Below, in pieces: positions 8,278 to 17,689 of a DNA stretch of 64,000 nucleotides (its first letter is position 1; each line of letters begins with the position of its first letter). The notes below the pieces were generated by a model. It was not told where the DNA came from. It did not search any database and saw only the letters and a list, made by a program, of their open reading frames with translations. The translations under genes were made by a program, and so were the position numbers. Origin of the DNA: Litsea cubeba. Taxonomy: Eukaryota; Streptophyta; Magnoliopsida; Laurales; Lauraceae. The DNA lies in assembly GCA_012931725.1 (NCBI GenBank), contig CM022953.1:60520321-60584320 (forward strand). The letters run 5' to 3'.

Positions 8278-10577
8278 ACTTGGGAACACCAGATAACCCA
8301 CGTCCTGTATTCATAAGCAAGAATATAAAGGATGATGAGTTACCCGAGTATATCGCTTTTCTTCGTGAGTTCGTTGATTGCTTTGCATGGTCTTACGCTG
8401 AAATGCCAGGCTTAGACCCCAAAATAGCAGTTCACAAACTCAATCTTCAAGAAGACATCAAGCCTGTCAAGCAAGGCCAAAGAAGATTCCGTCCAGATGT
8501 GATGGATAAAATTGAACAAGAAGTTCAAAAGCTCAAAAGCGTCGGCTTCATCCGTGAGGAACAACATCCTGAATGGTTGGCCAACATTGTCCCCGTGATG
8601 AAGAAAAATGGGCAGATCAGGGTCTGTATTGACTATAGAGACCTGAATGGCGCATGCCCAAAAGATGAATTTCCACTCCCCATACCAGAGGTAATGATTG
8701 ATAATACCTGTGGATTCGAGCGAATGACATTCATGGATGGTTTCTCTGGCTACAATCAGATAAAGATGCATCCTGAGGATGAAAAACATACATCCTTTCG
8801 AACCCCATTTGGCGTGTATTGTTACACTGTCATGCCATTTGGTTTGAAGAACGCTGGTGCCACATATCAGAGGGCTATGATGAAAATATTCCAAGATATG
8901 CAGCACAAGACGGTTGAATGTTACGTTGATGACCTCGCCGTCAAAAGCAAAAGAAAAGAAGATCATCTCGAAAACCTTCGAGAAGTCTTCCTCCGGCTTC
9001 GCAAACACAAACTGCGAATGAATCCATTGAAATGCTTCTTCGGCGTCTCGTCGGGTAAGTTCCTCGGATTCTTAGTTCGGAAAGCTGGAATAGAGCTTGA
9101 CCCCATAAAAGTCAAAGCCATTCTAGAAATGCCCTCTCCAAGAACCTTGAGAGAACTCAAAGGGCTTCAAGGGAGATTGGCCTACATCAGACGGTTCATC
9201 TCCAATCTTTCGGGGAAATGCCGTCCATTCTCCCGGTTGATGAAAAAAGGTGTAGACTTTGTCTGGGATGCTGACTGTGAAGCTGCTTTCCAAGACATCA
9301 AGTCATACCTGACAAAACCTCCAGTGTTAGCTGCTCCTACCACTGGAAAACCATTCATCTTGTATACAAGAGCCCTTGATCACTCTCTGGGAGCTCTGCT
9401 TGCGCAAGAAAATGATCAAAGAAAAGAAGCTGCTCTATATTACCTCAGCCGCATGCTAGTAGGTGCAGAGCATCGCTACTCTCCAGTTGAAAAAGAATGT
9501 CTTGCAGTGATGTTCGCCGTACAAAAGCTGCGTCACTACTTGCTTTCCAACACAGTCTACCTGGTCTCGAGGGTCAACCTCTTGAAGGTCCTTGTCACAA
9601 AGGCAGGTTCTCTCAATGCCCGACTGGCAAAATGGTCCATCCTTCTGTCACAATTTGATATTAGGTATGTACCACAAAAAGCAATCAAAGGGCAAGCTCT
9701 AGCGGATTTCCTCGCAGAGCATCCATTGCCTAAAGATTCTCCACTCAGAGATGATCTCCCAGACGAACCAGTCTACAATGTGGAGACTTTCTCACAAAGT
9801 GCCTCCTGGGACATGTACTTTGACGGTGCAACCAGGACAAATGAAAAAAGACAGCTGATCTCGGGAGTTGGCATCCTCTTTGTTAGCCCCGACAAATACA
9901 TGATTCCACACGCTTTCTCGCTACTGGAACCATGCACAAACAATGCAGCTGAATATCAAGCTCTGATCTTAGGATTGGAACTCGCCATCGAATCCGGTAT
10001 CACCATGCTGGAAGTCTTTGGAGACTCTCAACTGATCGTCAACCAGATGAATCAGAAATTTGAAGTCAGGAAGCCAGATTTGTTGCCCTACTACAACAAG
10101 GCACAATCACTTCTGCAAAAGTTTGACATCTGTCACATCACCCACATTCGTAGAGGTGAAAACATACGTGCAGATGCCCTAGCCGGACTTGCCGCATCCA
10201 TGGCAATCCAGGAAGGGGAAAACATGCAAATCACAGTGTGCGAAAGGAGAATCCTTCCTCCTCTTAACACACACCAAGCAGTTGCTGAATGCCACCAAGT
10301 GGTCGGAAGTCGGATTTCAATCCTTCAAACTTCAATTGGCGACTGGAGGGATCCGTTCATTGATTACATTATGTTCGGAATCCTACCTGAAGATCCAAAA
10401 GAACGGGTAAGCATCCAAAGGCGAACCCCAAGCTTCCATTTGGATATTCCTTCAAAAATCCTTTACAGGAAATCCTTCAATGGAGTACTTCTACGCTGCC
10501 TGTCACAACAAGAGGCTAAAGAAAACACTCAAAGAAGTTCATGCTGGTCTTTGCGGAGCTCATCAGGCTGGACCTAA
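8226..10577 (+). CDS. pol: Reverse transcriptase, RNase H and second (archaeal-type) RNase H of copy A
   Basis: The RT domain spans about residues 70-260, with the FMDGFSGYNQI and YVDDLAVKS catalytic motifs (YVDD at 8922-8933). It copies element RNA into DNA. A first gypsy-type RNase H follows (about residues 355-500), with degenerate acidic positions (LYTRALDHSLGALL). A second RNase H (about residues 530-665) carries the four-acid pattern FDGA, NNAAEY, FGDSQL and RADALAG. An added archaeal-type RNase H is the hallmark of the Tat lineage. One extra A near 10518 throws the frame before the integrase, so the last codons are out of register. The first ATG at 8226 is inside the polyprotein, not a natural start. 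Confidence 0.85.
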   Translation: MEEPPSNLPTEDPVQKIDLGTPDNPRPVFISKNIKDDELPEYIAFLREFVDCFAWSYAEMPGLDPKIAVHKLNLQEDIKPVKQGQRRFRPDVMDKIEQEVQKLKSVGFIREEQHPEWLANIVPVMKKNGQIRVCIDYRDLNGACPKDEFPLPIPEVMIDNTCGFERMTFMDGFSGYNQIKMHPEDEKHTSFRTPFGVYCYTVMPFGLKNAGATYQRAMMKIFQDMQHKTVECYVDDLAVKSKRKEDHLENLREVFLRLRKHKLRMNPLKCFFGVSSGKFLGFLVRKAGIELDPIKVKAILEMPSPRTLRELKGLQGRLAYIRRFISNLSGKCRPFSRLMKKGVDFVWDADCEAAFQDIKSYLTKPPVLAAPTTGKPFILYTRALDHSLGALLAQENDQRKEAALYYLSRMLVGAEHRYSPVEKECLAVMFAVQKLRHYLLSNTVYLVSRVNLLKVLVTKAGSLNARLAKWSILLSQFDIRYVPQKAIKGQALADFLAEHPLPKDSPLRDDLPDEPVYNVETFSQSASWDMYFDGATRTNEKRQLISGVGILFVSPDKYMIPHAFSLLEPCTNNAAEYQALILGLELAIESGITMLEVFGDSQLIVNQMNQKFEVRKPDLLPYYNKAQSLLQKFDICHITHIRRGENIRADALAGLAASMAIQEGENMQITVCERRILPPLNTHQAVAECHQVVGSRISILQTSIGDWRDPFIDYIMFGILPEDPKERVSIQRRTPSFHLDIPSKILYRKSFNGVLLRCLSQQEAKENTQRSSCWSLRSSSGWT

Positions 10578-11601
10578 GCTCTATGATCAGATAAAAAGGT
10601 TAGGATATTACTGGCCTACCATGGTAGCTGACGCAATGCAATTTGCCAAGCGCTGCCAACAATGCCAAGTTCATGGAGATTACATTCACATGCCTCCAGA
10701 ATGGCTGCATCCTACAGCGATCTCATGGCCTTTCGAAGCCTGGGGTATGGACATCATAGGTCCTATTTCTCCCCCTTCAAGCAAAGGTCATCGCTTCATC
10801 TTCGCCGCCACGGATTACTTCTCCAAGTGGTCAGAAGCATTTGCGTTTAACGAAATGAAGACCTCATCAGTCCTTCAGTTCCTGCGCACCAACATCATTT
10901 GTCGTTTCGGCATACCCAAAAGATTCGTCCATGATAACGGACCACAGTTCCGGGATCATCGATTCTACAGGTTCTGCGACAAATACAAAATCCAAAGCTG
11001 TCCTTCGACTCCATACAATCCGGCAGCAAACGGGTTAGCAGAAGCTTTCAACAAGACACTCTGCAAAATCCTCAAAAAAATGGTCTCTAGTCACAAAAGA
11101 GACTGGAGCGACAAAATGTCCGAAGCTTTGTGGGCCTATCGAACCACCATTCGAGGACCAACCCATAGCACACCATTCTCCTTGGTCTATGGATGCGAAG
11201 CTGTCGTGCCCTTGGAAGTACAAATTCCTTCCTTGAGGGTATCCTTGCAAAATGACATGACTCAAGAAAGCAATGTCAAATTGCGGCTCCATGAGCTGGA
11301 CAATCTCGATGAGAGACGGCTCGAAGCTCAACAAAGCATTGAACTTTACCAAGCACGTATGGCAGGATCTTTCGATAAAAAGGTCAGGCAACGGGCCTAC
11401 AAAAAGAGTGACTTGGTTCTTGCGGTAAAAAGACCAATGGTCTTTGCTTACAAGTCTAAAGGCAAATTTGAGCCAAAATGGGAGGGACCCTATGTCATCG
11501 ACAAGGTTTTCTCTAACGACGCATACGCACTCCTAAACATGGAAGGTGACAGATGTATGCTGCCCATCAACGGCAAGTTCTTAAAGCGGTACTACCCTTG
11601 A
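10480..11601 (+). CDS. Integrase of copy A
   Basis: Integrase inserts the element DNA into the genome. An N-terminal HHCC zinc site (EVHAGLCGAH to CQQCQ) is followed by a catalytic core with a D,D-35-E triad: WGMDIIGP (Asp 10750-10752), FVHDNGPQF (Asp 10933-10935) and GLAEAFNKTL (Glu 11041-11043). The C-terminal module KWEGPYVIDKVF is a GPY/F motif. No chromodomain follows, consistent with a non-chromovirus such as Tat. The domain is complete but out of frame with RT because of the indel near 10518. True integrase sequence begins at about 10520. Confidence 0.85.
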   Translation: MEYFYAACHNKRLKKTLKEVHAGLCGAHQAGPKLYDQIKRLGYYWPTMVADAMQFAKRCQQCQVHGDYIHMPPEWLHPTAISWPFEAWGMDIIGPISPPSSKGHRFIFAATDYFSKWSEAFAFNEMKTSSVLQFLRTNIICRFGIPKRFVHDNGPQFRDHRFYRFCDKYKIQSCPSTPYNPAANGLAEAFNKTLCKILKKMVSSHKRDWSDKMSEALWAYRTTIRGPTHSTPFSLVYGCEAVVPLEVQIPSLRVSLQNDMTQESNVKLRLHELDNLDERRLEAQQSIELYQARMAGSFDKKVRQRAYKKSDLVLAVKRPMVFAYKSKGKFEPKWEGPYVIDKVFSNDAYALLNMEGDRCMLPINGKFLKRYYP

Positions 11602-11967
11602 AGACTTACCCAACTGGGTAAGAGCAATGCCTGTACGGCCAAAACCGGTTTCCAGGTACACGCTCGCTAAATCCACCCTTTTTTAGAATTTTCATGTCAA
11701 ATATTGAAATTTCTAGAAATCTAAAACAATGCTTACTTTCATCGTTTCATGTTCAAAAAAAAAATCCAAGTTTAGGAACCTTCCCTAACTTGACCAAAAT
11801 TTTCAACCCTTGAACCCAAAATTCATGGTTTGAAACAAAATCCGGATTCAGGGATTTCCACCCTAGTCCACCCTGCCTTTTACCGCCAAAATGGTTTTAG
11901 GTCAAAACTTATGACCCTCGTGTCTTTAAACAAAAAAAAAAAAGGTTTTTCAAAAAAAAAAAAAACC

Positions 11968-12423
11968 GCGAGGAAGCGACGCTTAGTCGATACTCGCACA
12001 AATCGGAAGCAAGCGAACCACGTTCGACACTTCCAAAATCGCAGGGAAGCGACATTTCGTCGATACTTGCAAATCCAAAACCGTGGAAACGCAACATTTC
12101 AGTTGATATCCACAACCCAAATTTCAAAGGTTCGAAAAAACCTAAAAAAAACTGTGGAGACGCAACATTTCAGTTGATATCCATAACCCAAAGGTTCGAG
12201 AAAACCACAAATTTCAAAAATCGTGGGGAAACGACATCAAGTCAGTACCCGCAAAATCAGAATTTTTGAAAAGCAAGGATGCGACATTCCATCGATACTT
12301 GCACCCAAATCCGCGAGGATGCGACATTCCATCGATACTCGCAACCGAATGAGCAAGGATGCGACATTCCATCGATACTTGCAAGAACATTCAGCAGGGA
12401 GGCGACTTTTAGTCGATACTTGC
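11968..12423. repeat. Array of ten 30-nt hairpins with compensatory stem changes (copy A)
   Basis: Units of 30-31 bases start at 11968, 12005, 12041, 12083, 12154, 12223, 12273, 12313, 12353 and 12394. Each has a 5-bp outer stem and a shorter inner stem. Outer arms are GCGAG/CTCGC, GGAAG/CTTCC, GCAAG/CTTGC and GTGGA/TCCAC, with some G-T pairs. Inner arms are CGAC/GTCG, CGAAC/GTTCG and CAAC/GTTG. Pairing is kept while sequence changes. Copy M has seven units on the minus strand (36149-36422). Confidence 0.8.
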
Positions 12424-12438
12424 ATTTTTTGAAAACCA

Positions 12439-12795
12439 AACCGGCTATAAATGCTATCAAAACAGGCTATAAATGCCACAAACCGGCTATAAATGCCATC
12501 AAAACAGGCTATAAATGCCACAAACCGGCTATCGATGCCACCAAAACAAAATCGGCTATCAATGCCACAAAAAAAAAAAAAACAACTTGGATTTCAAAAA
12601 AAAAAACTGGCTATCAATGCCACCAAAACAAAAAACGGCTATAAATGCCACAAAACAAACCGGCTATCAATGCCACCAAAACTGGCTATAGATGCCACAA
12701 ACAAAAAAAACTCGGCTATCAATGCCACAAGAAAAGCTGGCTCTCATGCCAAAATTGGCTTCCATGCCACAAACAAAAACCTGGCTTTCATGCCA
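12439..12795. repeat. GGCTATCAATGCC / GGCTATAAATGCC tandem repeats (copy A)
   Basis: About fifteen units of 18-25 bases end in short complementary arms (TGGC...GCCA), with A-rich spacers. Toward the 3' side they become TGGCTTTCATGCCA. The motif is close to the CGGCTATAAACGCC repeats of the LTR. The M counterpart is at 35767-36135. Confidence 0.75.
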
Positions 12796-13094
12796 AAACA
12801 ATCACTTGACAAAAGATTTTCACAAAATGACAACCTTTTGATCAAATCCCATTTAGCAATTACTTTTATCACAAAAAGATTCAAGTGAGCGTAGGGATAA
12901 CAAAAAAAGAAGAGCATCCCATTTAGCAATTACTTTTATCACAAAAAGATTCAAGTGAGCGTAGGGATAACAAAAAAAAAAAAGAAAAGAGTACCAAAAA
13001 ATACATGTGGTACCAAAAAAATAAAAAAATAAAAGAAAGAACTTTATTTTTCCTACAATGGAGTTTTCTTGAAAAAAAAAAAAGGAGAACTTAC

Positions 13095-13233
13095 TTGAAG
13101 CCATTGATGGAGAAGAAGAAGAAAAGTCTTGAAGATCTTAAAGAAGAAAAGCTCTTGGTCTTGAAGCCCTCTTGAGATTATTGCAAAAGAAAGTAATAAG
13201 AGCAAGAGATCCAACCTCCTCCTTGCCTTTATA
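13095..13233 (-). promoter_or_regulatory. Promoter and exon 1 remnant of the antisense gene in copy A
   Basis: On the minus strand TATAAA (13228-13233) is followed by the ATG (complement of 13102-13104), codons for Met-Ala-Ser and a GTAAGT donor, as in M. The remaining exons are absent from A, so transcription from here would run into integrase in antisense. Confidence 0.6.
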
Positions 13234-14296
13234 GAGGAGAGCAAACCAAAGAAGGAAAGAAGAAAAAGGTAAGTGTTACTAATTAGTAACCTTACCAAAA
13301 GAAAGAAATTAGAAAGATTCTTTCCCAAAAGAAAGATATCTTGAGGGATTCTCTCCCAAAAAGAAATCAATGAGAGATTTTCTCTTAAAAGATATAATCT
13401 ATGACGGATTCTTTCCCAAAAGAAAGATATCTTGAGATATTCTATCCCAAAATAAAGGGATCATGAGAGATTCTCTCCAAGTAAAGATATTCTTGGATAT
13501 TCTCTATCCAAATGAGATATTTTTGGATATTCTTTACAAAAATGACACCATATGAGATCTAAGCCATTTCAAAAGCTTAAGGTCCCAAGGGTTAGCCCAT
13601 ATGAGCCAGGTTTGACCACCTAGGCACTTAAAAAAAAAAAAAAAAAAAAATTTTGGGCTTTTAGTCAAAGAGAAATCCCTCTTACCAAGAGCATACAAAA
13701 ATGGTTCCATGCCTCTTTTGAGTTGATTGGACCATACAAAAGAGAATTCCAAGCCCCATGAGCTTCCAAAAATCAAACCATCCAGCCTCATCTACCAAAT
13801 TGAGCCAAAATCTTGAAATTGACATTCCACAAAAATCAAACCAAATCCTGGTCCCCTAACTTGCCACATACAGCCTGTTAGGTCACAAGACCAAAACCAA
13901 AAAACCAAAACCTGATCCCCTAACTTGCCACATACAGCCTGTTAGGTCACAAGATCAAAACCAAAATTGATCCCCCAACATTCCACATACAGCTTGTTGG
14001 GTCACACGATCAAAACCAAACCCGACCCCCTAACCTGCCACATATAGCCTGTTAGGTTACAAGGTCAAAACCCAAATCCACATCCCTGATGTCATCTTCA
14101 AAACTTTGCCTCGAGATGGTATGTGATCCCTTTCACTACCATAAAATTCCCCTGGAAGCTCAAAAGGCTACAAATACCAAAAAGAAAGACTGCTCAAAGA
14201 CTCTTGGTCAAGTCACAGGCTCTCCTTCAAAAATCTCTTCGAGGCACATCGACTACAAAAGTTAAGCAACTCGCCGCTGTATCTCGAGGGGGCATT

Positions 14297-16646
14297 TGTT
14301 GACACCAAAAATGTCACTTTGCCTCTTCAAGATCCAAAGAGCTACATGAAGTCGCAACCTGCCATAAATAGGTAATGCTGCTTCCAAAAATCAAATCTTG
14401 TCAGAATCAAACAAAAATGAAAGATTCTTCCAGACAGCCAAAAGAGGAGTACACAAGAAGTTTCGGGCCATTTCAAATCATTTGGCCTAACTTCGCTTCT
14501 CCGACAGCCGAAAAGGATCTCTCGGCGGCAAAAGCTCTCCGGGACCATGGTTCCCAAGACAGAGCCTATGGATCATCTTAAAATGACTCCAATAGGTTCC
14601 CTGTCAAATTTCAAGTCAATCGGACATCGGTTGACCGCACATCAAACCGCGACATCTTCATCGCGACAAAAAGCAAGTCTACAGGTGATAGGACCCCAAA
14701 CGACTTCAAAACTCAAAAAAATCCTATGGTTGGTCTTATTTATTGCTCAGGAGGCTTCACACCAAATTTCAGGTCATTCCGACATCGTTTGACCCAGTTT
14801 CAGCTTCTGACGGAAAATCGGCAGCTCTGCGCGACAAAGTCTTCGGCTTTCTCAGGAAATTGGAAACTTTGCAAAATAAAATGCAAGGATTCTCATCAGG
14901 TTTCCTACAAAGAAATCAGGCCAATAAATGGTCAAAATGTCAAGGAAAAGTACAGAAGAAAAAAGAATAAAAAAACAGCAAAAACGGACGCAAAACGGGA
15001 CACGAAAGGGGGAAAACCCCCCAGGGTCGCAGGCCCCTGCGACCCTGGGCCAGGGTCGCCGGCGACCTTGGAACCCGGGGTCGCCGGGAAAGCCCCGGAA
15101 ACCCCGGTTTTCGCCGTTTTTTCGCGATTCGAGGAGCCCAGCCTCTGGTACTTTCCAAAATTCATGCTTTTGAGACACCAAGTCCTCTGACATCCGTCCA
15201 AAACACGGGTAAATCATCAAGAGTATCGAAGACAGTATTGATCGCCACCCGGTCAACCAAAAAAGTGTGCTTTCTACCCGACCGATCGAGAAATCGACAG
15301 GACAGATGGCACCGACCGCTGTTGGCAACAAACACCTGAAATTATATGGTCATCTGATGTCGATCTACATGAAGATCCATCGATGATCATCGACAGAAGA
15401 ATTCCAAAAGACGTGGCACGGCCCGCGACCTCTTCAGCTGCTCGGCGACCACTTAATGCGATTAATTGACTAGCTTTATTACAGTCATTAATCCATTTCT
15501 TTGGACGGCCCAATCAGAAGCAAGCATTCGGGAGTTACAAGTCAAGAGATTCATTGGCATTTAACCCATGAAACTCCTCCCATCATGGCGATTAAAGGCG
15601 ATTAAATGCCCTCAATCTCCTCCGGCCAATCAGAAGCCAAGAAAAAGGAGTTACAAAATAAACAATTCAATTTTGTAACTCCTCCCATTATGCGGCTTAA
15701 TGAGAATAAAAGCCCATAAACCCACCTAAAAGGCTACCTAAAAGCCTATAAATAGGAGGGCTCTCCAAGAAGAAAAGACATCAACAAACATCAACAGACA
15801 TCAACAAACATCAACAAACATCAACAAACATCAGAAACATCAGAGAAAAAAAGCACAAGCACACAGACAGAAATCCAGAGAAAGGAAAAAGAGAGAAAAC
15901 TCTGCGGAAGTTCTACACCGGCCACCGCAACAAGGTGACAAAAGTCCCTTGGGGGGTACCCCCCCCAAGGTCCTTGCCTTCTCCTCCTGCCTCCAATGGC
16001 TTAGATGTGGCTTTTCAGCCCGTCTACTCGGCTTTTTATTGGATATAGGACCTCCTTTTGGTCTTTGTCTTCTAAAAACCCGAGGTTATAGCCAAGCCAA
16101 GCGAATCAATAGCATCCTCTGTTCTCATCTGCATGGATGATGGCGAAGCCCACATATGGCTTGCGACCGTCAATCTAAACGGGTCCCCACAATCTCCTGA
16201 GAAGTTAGATCCTCCTTTCTTGCTTTTCATTGTAGTTTGTATTTTTTTAAAAGAGACAAAAATCACAATTCTTGTCTTTCATTATTGATGAGGATTGTAA
16301 ATCGGCTATAAACGCCAAAATCGGCTATAAACGCCAAAAATCGGCTATAAACGCCAAAATCGGCTATAAATGCCAACAAAATCGCCTTTCACGGCAAATC
16401 AAGAAAATGTCTCTTTTCTTAAATATATGTGCAATGGAAAACTTGAAAGAAGTTGATTTCCTTTTTACTTGCGAAGGTTGATCTCCGGATCACCACTTGC
16501 AATTCCAAGTAAAATAGAAAATCTGGCACACCCACACAAAAAAAATGTTGATGCACGCCCTTGCCCCCCGGTTACGAAATGGTCGGACCCAACGGACTCC
16601 CACGTCCGCCGACCTCGGTAGAACCGAGCAGGAGCGCGGTCCATCA
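14297..16646 (+). repeat. 3' LTR of copy A
   Basis: This 2350-bp LTR starts TGTTGACACCAAAAATGTC after the polypurine tract and ends GGTCCATCA. It has the family's GC palindromes, CCAAT pair, inverted repeat (15647-15682), TATA box (15747-15754) and CGGCTATAAACGCC repeats. A small run of ACATCAACA repeats (about 15778-15830) lies just after the TATA box and is absent from the other copies. Confidence 0.85.
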
Positions 16647-16876
16647 GCCTTGCCCTTCGAGAAGTGCTCCTGCAGGGGAGCATTCAGCCGCGGTGGACTC
16701 CCCATCTCCAACGGGGATGAAGCAGATTCGGTGTGGTAGCTGTCCACCTCTGCGGCCTCCCCTCTCGCGTTGCACTCTTCTGGATGGGACACGTAGGGTA
16801 ATGGTCCAGGGAGGACCATCGGCCCAGAAGGGAGAGACTTCGGGCGTTCTCCGCCTCTTTTGTTTCTCGGAGCCAT
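16647..16876 (-). pseudogene. gag: Gag N-terminal fragment of the small Tat-like element
   Basis: About 76 codons remain, beginning MAPRNKRGG 51 bases after the primer site. The residues are basic then mixed, as at the start of many plant gypsy gags. The frame then enters the LTR of copy A and is meaningless from there. The remainder of this gag should lie left of copy A, outside the window. Confidence 0.55.
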
Positions 16877-16945
16877 GGTGGTCGGAAAGGGTTTTGAGAA
16901 AGGTTTCGGGGTATGGGTTAGTACCTCCCCACAGACGGCGCCAAT

Positions 16946-17689
16946 TGTAAGTGCCTAAAAATTAAGGACTTCGAACCAGGGATTAGGATCCTTGTTTTGA
17001 GTGGTTTGGATGAAGATTGTCGTGGCTCCGACTGGACCGGAAGAGGAAGAGAGGAAAACACGTCAGAGGACCCTGGCTGCAGGCAGCGCAAGGCTCTCCG
17101 ATGCTTAAGTCAGTTCAGGGACTGAGTAGGGGAGATGGAGAGAAAATTGCAGAGTAAGAGTGTGCGTTATGGGTTGCGTACCTTTAGGATGGAGATGGAG
17201 ATGCTATTTATAAGTGATGGGGATGACTAACGTGGGCGAGTCCCAAGATTGGGCTGGCCACTCGAGTGGCTGCGTCCACTCAGCCCATAATGCATTAAAT
17301 GCTGCCTCACCTACCCATGCTTCATTAAATGCTAGCCTTGCCGGGTCAGGCGGCGGTTCTGACTTTTGGGCCAGGTCCCATCGGGCCTGGCCCGGAGCCA
17401 TGCTCTGGGGGCGCACGTGTTCTGTATACGCCGTTTTGTCAGTAATGATAGTCTGCAGGGCATGCCTTAGCATGCGCCGTTGTCTGTCGTTAGTCCCATC
17501 AATACCCGTCAAATCCGCGTTGCCGAGGTGTGATGCCGAGGTCGGATAGGTCTGACTTCGGGAAATCTCACCTCGGCGAATGCCGTGATCCTTCAGCCGT
17601 GGTCAGCCTTGGCCTAGGGGAGGCATAATCAATCTGCCTTAAGACCGGGGCTAGCACTGATCTCAGCTTAGTGGAAACACCCCCACACA
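16946..17689 (-). repeat. 5' LTR of the minus-strand small Tat-like element
   Basis: The LTR is about 744 bp. Its start, TGTGTGGGG then TTTCC, matches the start of the plus-strand LTR at 19021, and its end TTACA precedes an A and the TTGGCGCC primer site. A TATA box on the minus strand is at 17205-17212. The exact start could be two bases different. Confidence 0.6.

Larger units (their letters stand above)
11602..14296 (+). other. Long non-coding 3' region of copy A
   Basis: No sense-strand gene is supported. The region contains a 30-nt hairpin array (11968-12423), a GGCTATCAATGCC array (12439-12795), two 62-base repeats (about 12852-12975), the promoter and first exon of the antisense gene (13095-13233, minus strand), the CCTAAC hairpin array (13855-14056) and the polypurine tract (14282-14296). 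Compared with M, about 4.7 kb holding the rest of the antisense gene is missing at about 13020. Confidence 0.75.
3885..16646 (+). mobile_element. Copy A: large Tat-lineage Ty3/gypsy element, 5' part displaced by E0
   Basis: From mid-gag, copy A runs through protease, RT, two RNase H domains and integrase (to 11601), then a 2.7-kb 3' region and a 3' LTR (14297-16646). The 5' LTR, leader and gag N-terminus are expected left of the window, beyond E0. The 3' LTR ends exactly where minus-strand gag sequence of another element begins, so A is inserted there, with GCCTT (16647-16651) as the presumed right target duplication. Domain order and the archaeal-type second RNase H place the family in the Tat lineage. 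Confidence 0.8.
16647..17689 (-). mobile_element. Small Tat/Retand-like element, 5' LTR and gag start (minus)
   Basis: Read on the minus strand: an LTR (17689 down to 16946) starting TGTGTGGGGGTG and ending TTACA, a primer site TTGGCGCCGTCTGTGGGG (16944-16927), a short leader and an ORF from 16876 starting MAPRNKRGGERPKSLP. The ORF is cut at 16647 by copy A. A TATA box lies at 17205-17212 (minus). The primer site is the one usual in Tat-lineage elements. The outer LTR boundary is inferred by comparison with the plus-strand element at 19021. Confidence 0.7.

Noticed and set aside
8412..9008. 198-codon minus ORF inside RT (also 62014-62610)
   Set aside because: Shadow of the RT frame on the opposite strand. 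Identical placement in both copies follows from their sequence identity.
12493..12888. ORFs with repeated INATK residues over 12279-12888 and 35678-36253
   Set aside because: Pure translations of the short tandem repeats, in several frames at once.
17204..17549. ORFs at 17204-17549 on both strands as host genes
   Set aside because: They lie inside the LTR of the small minus-strand element and show no domain.
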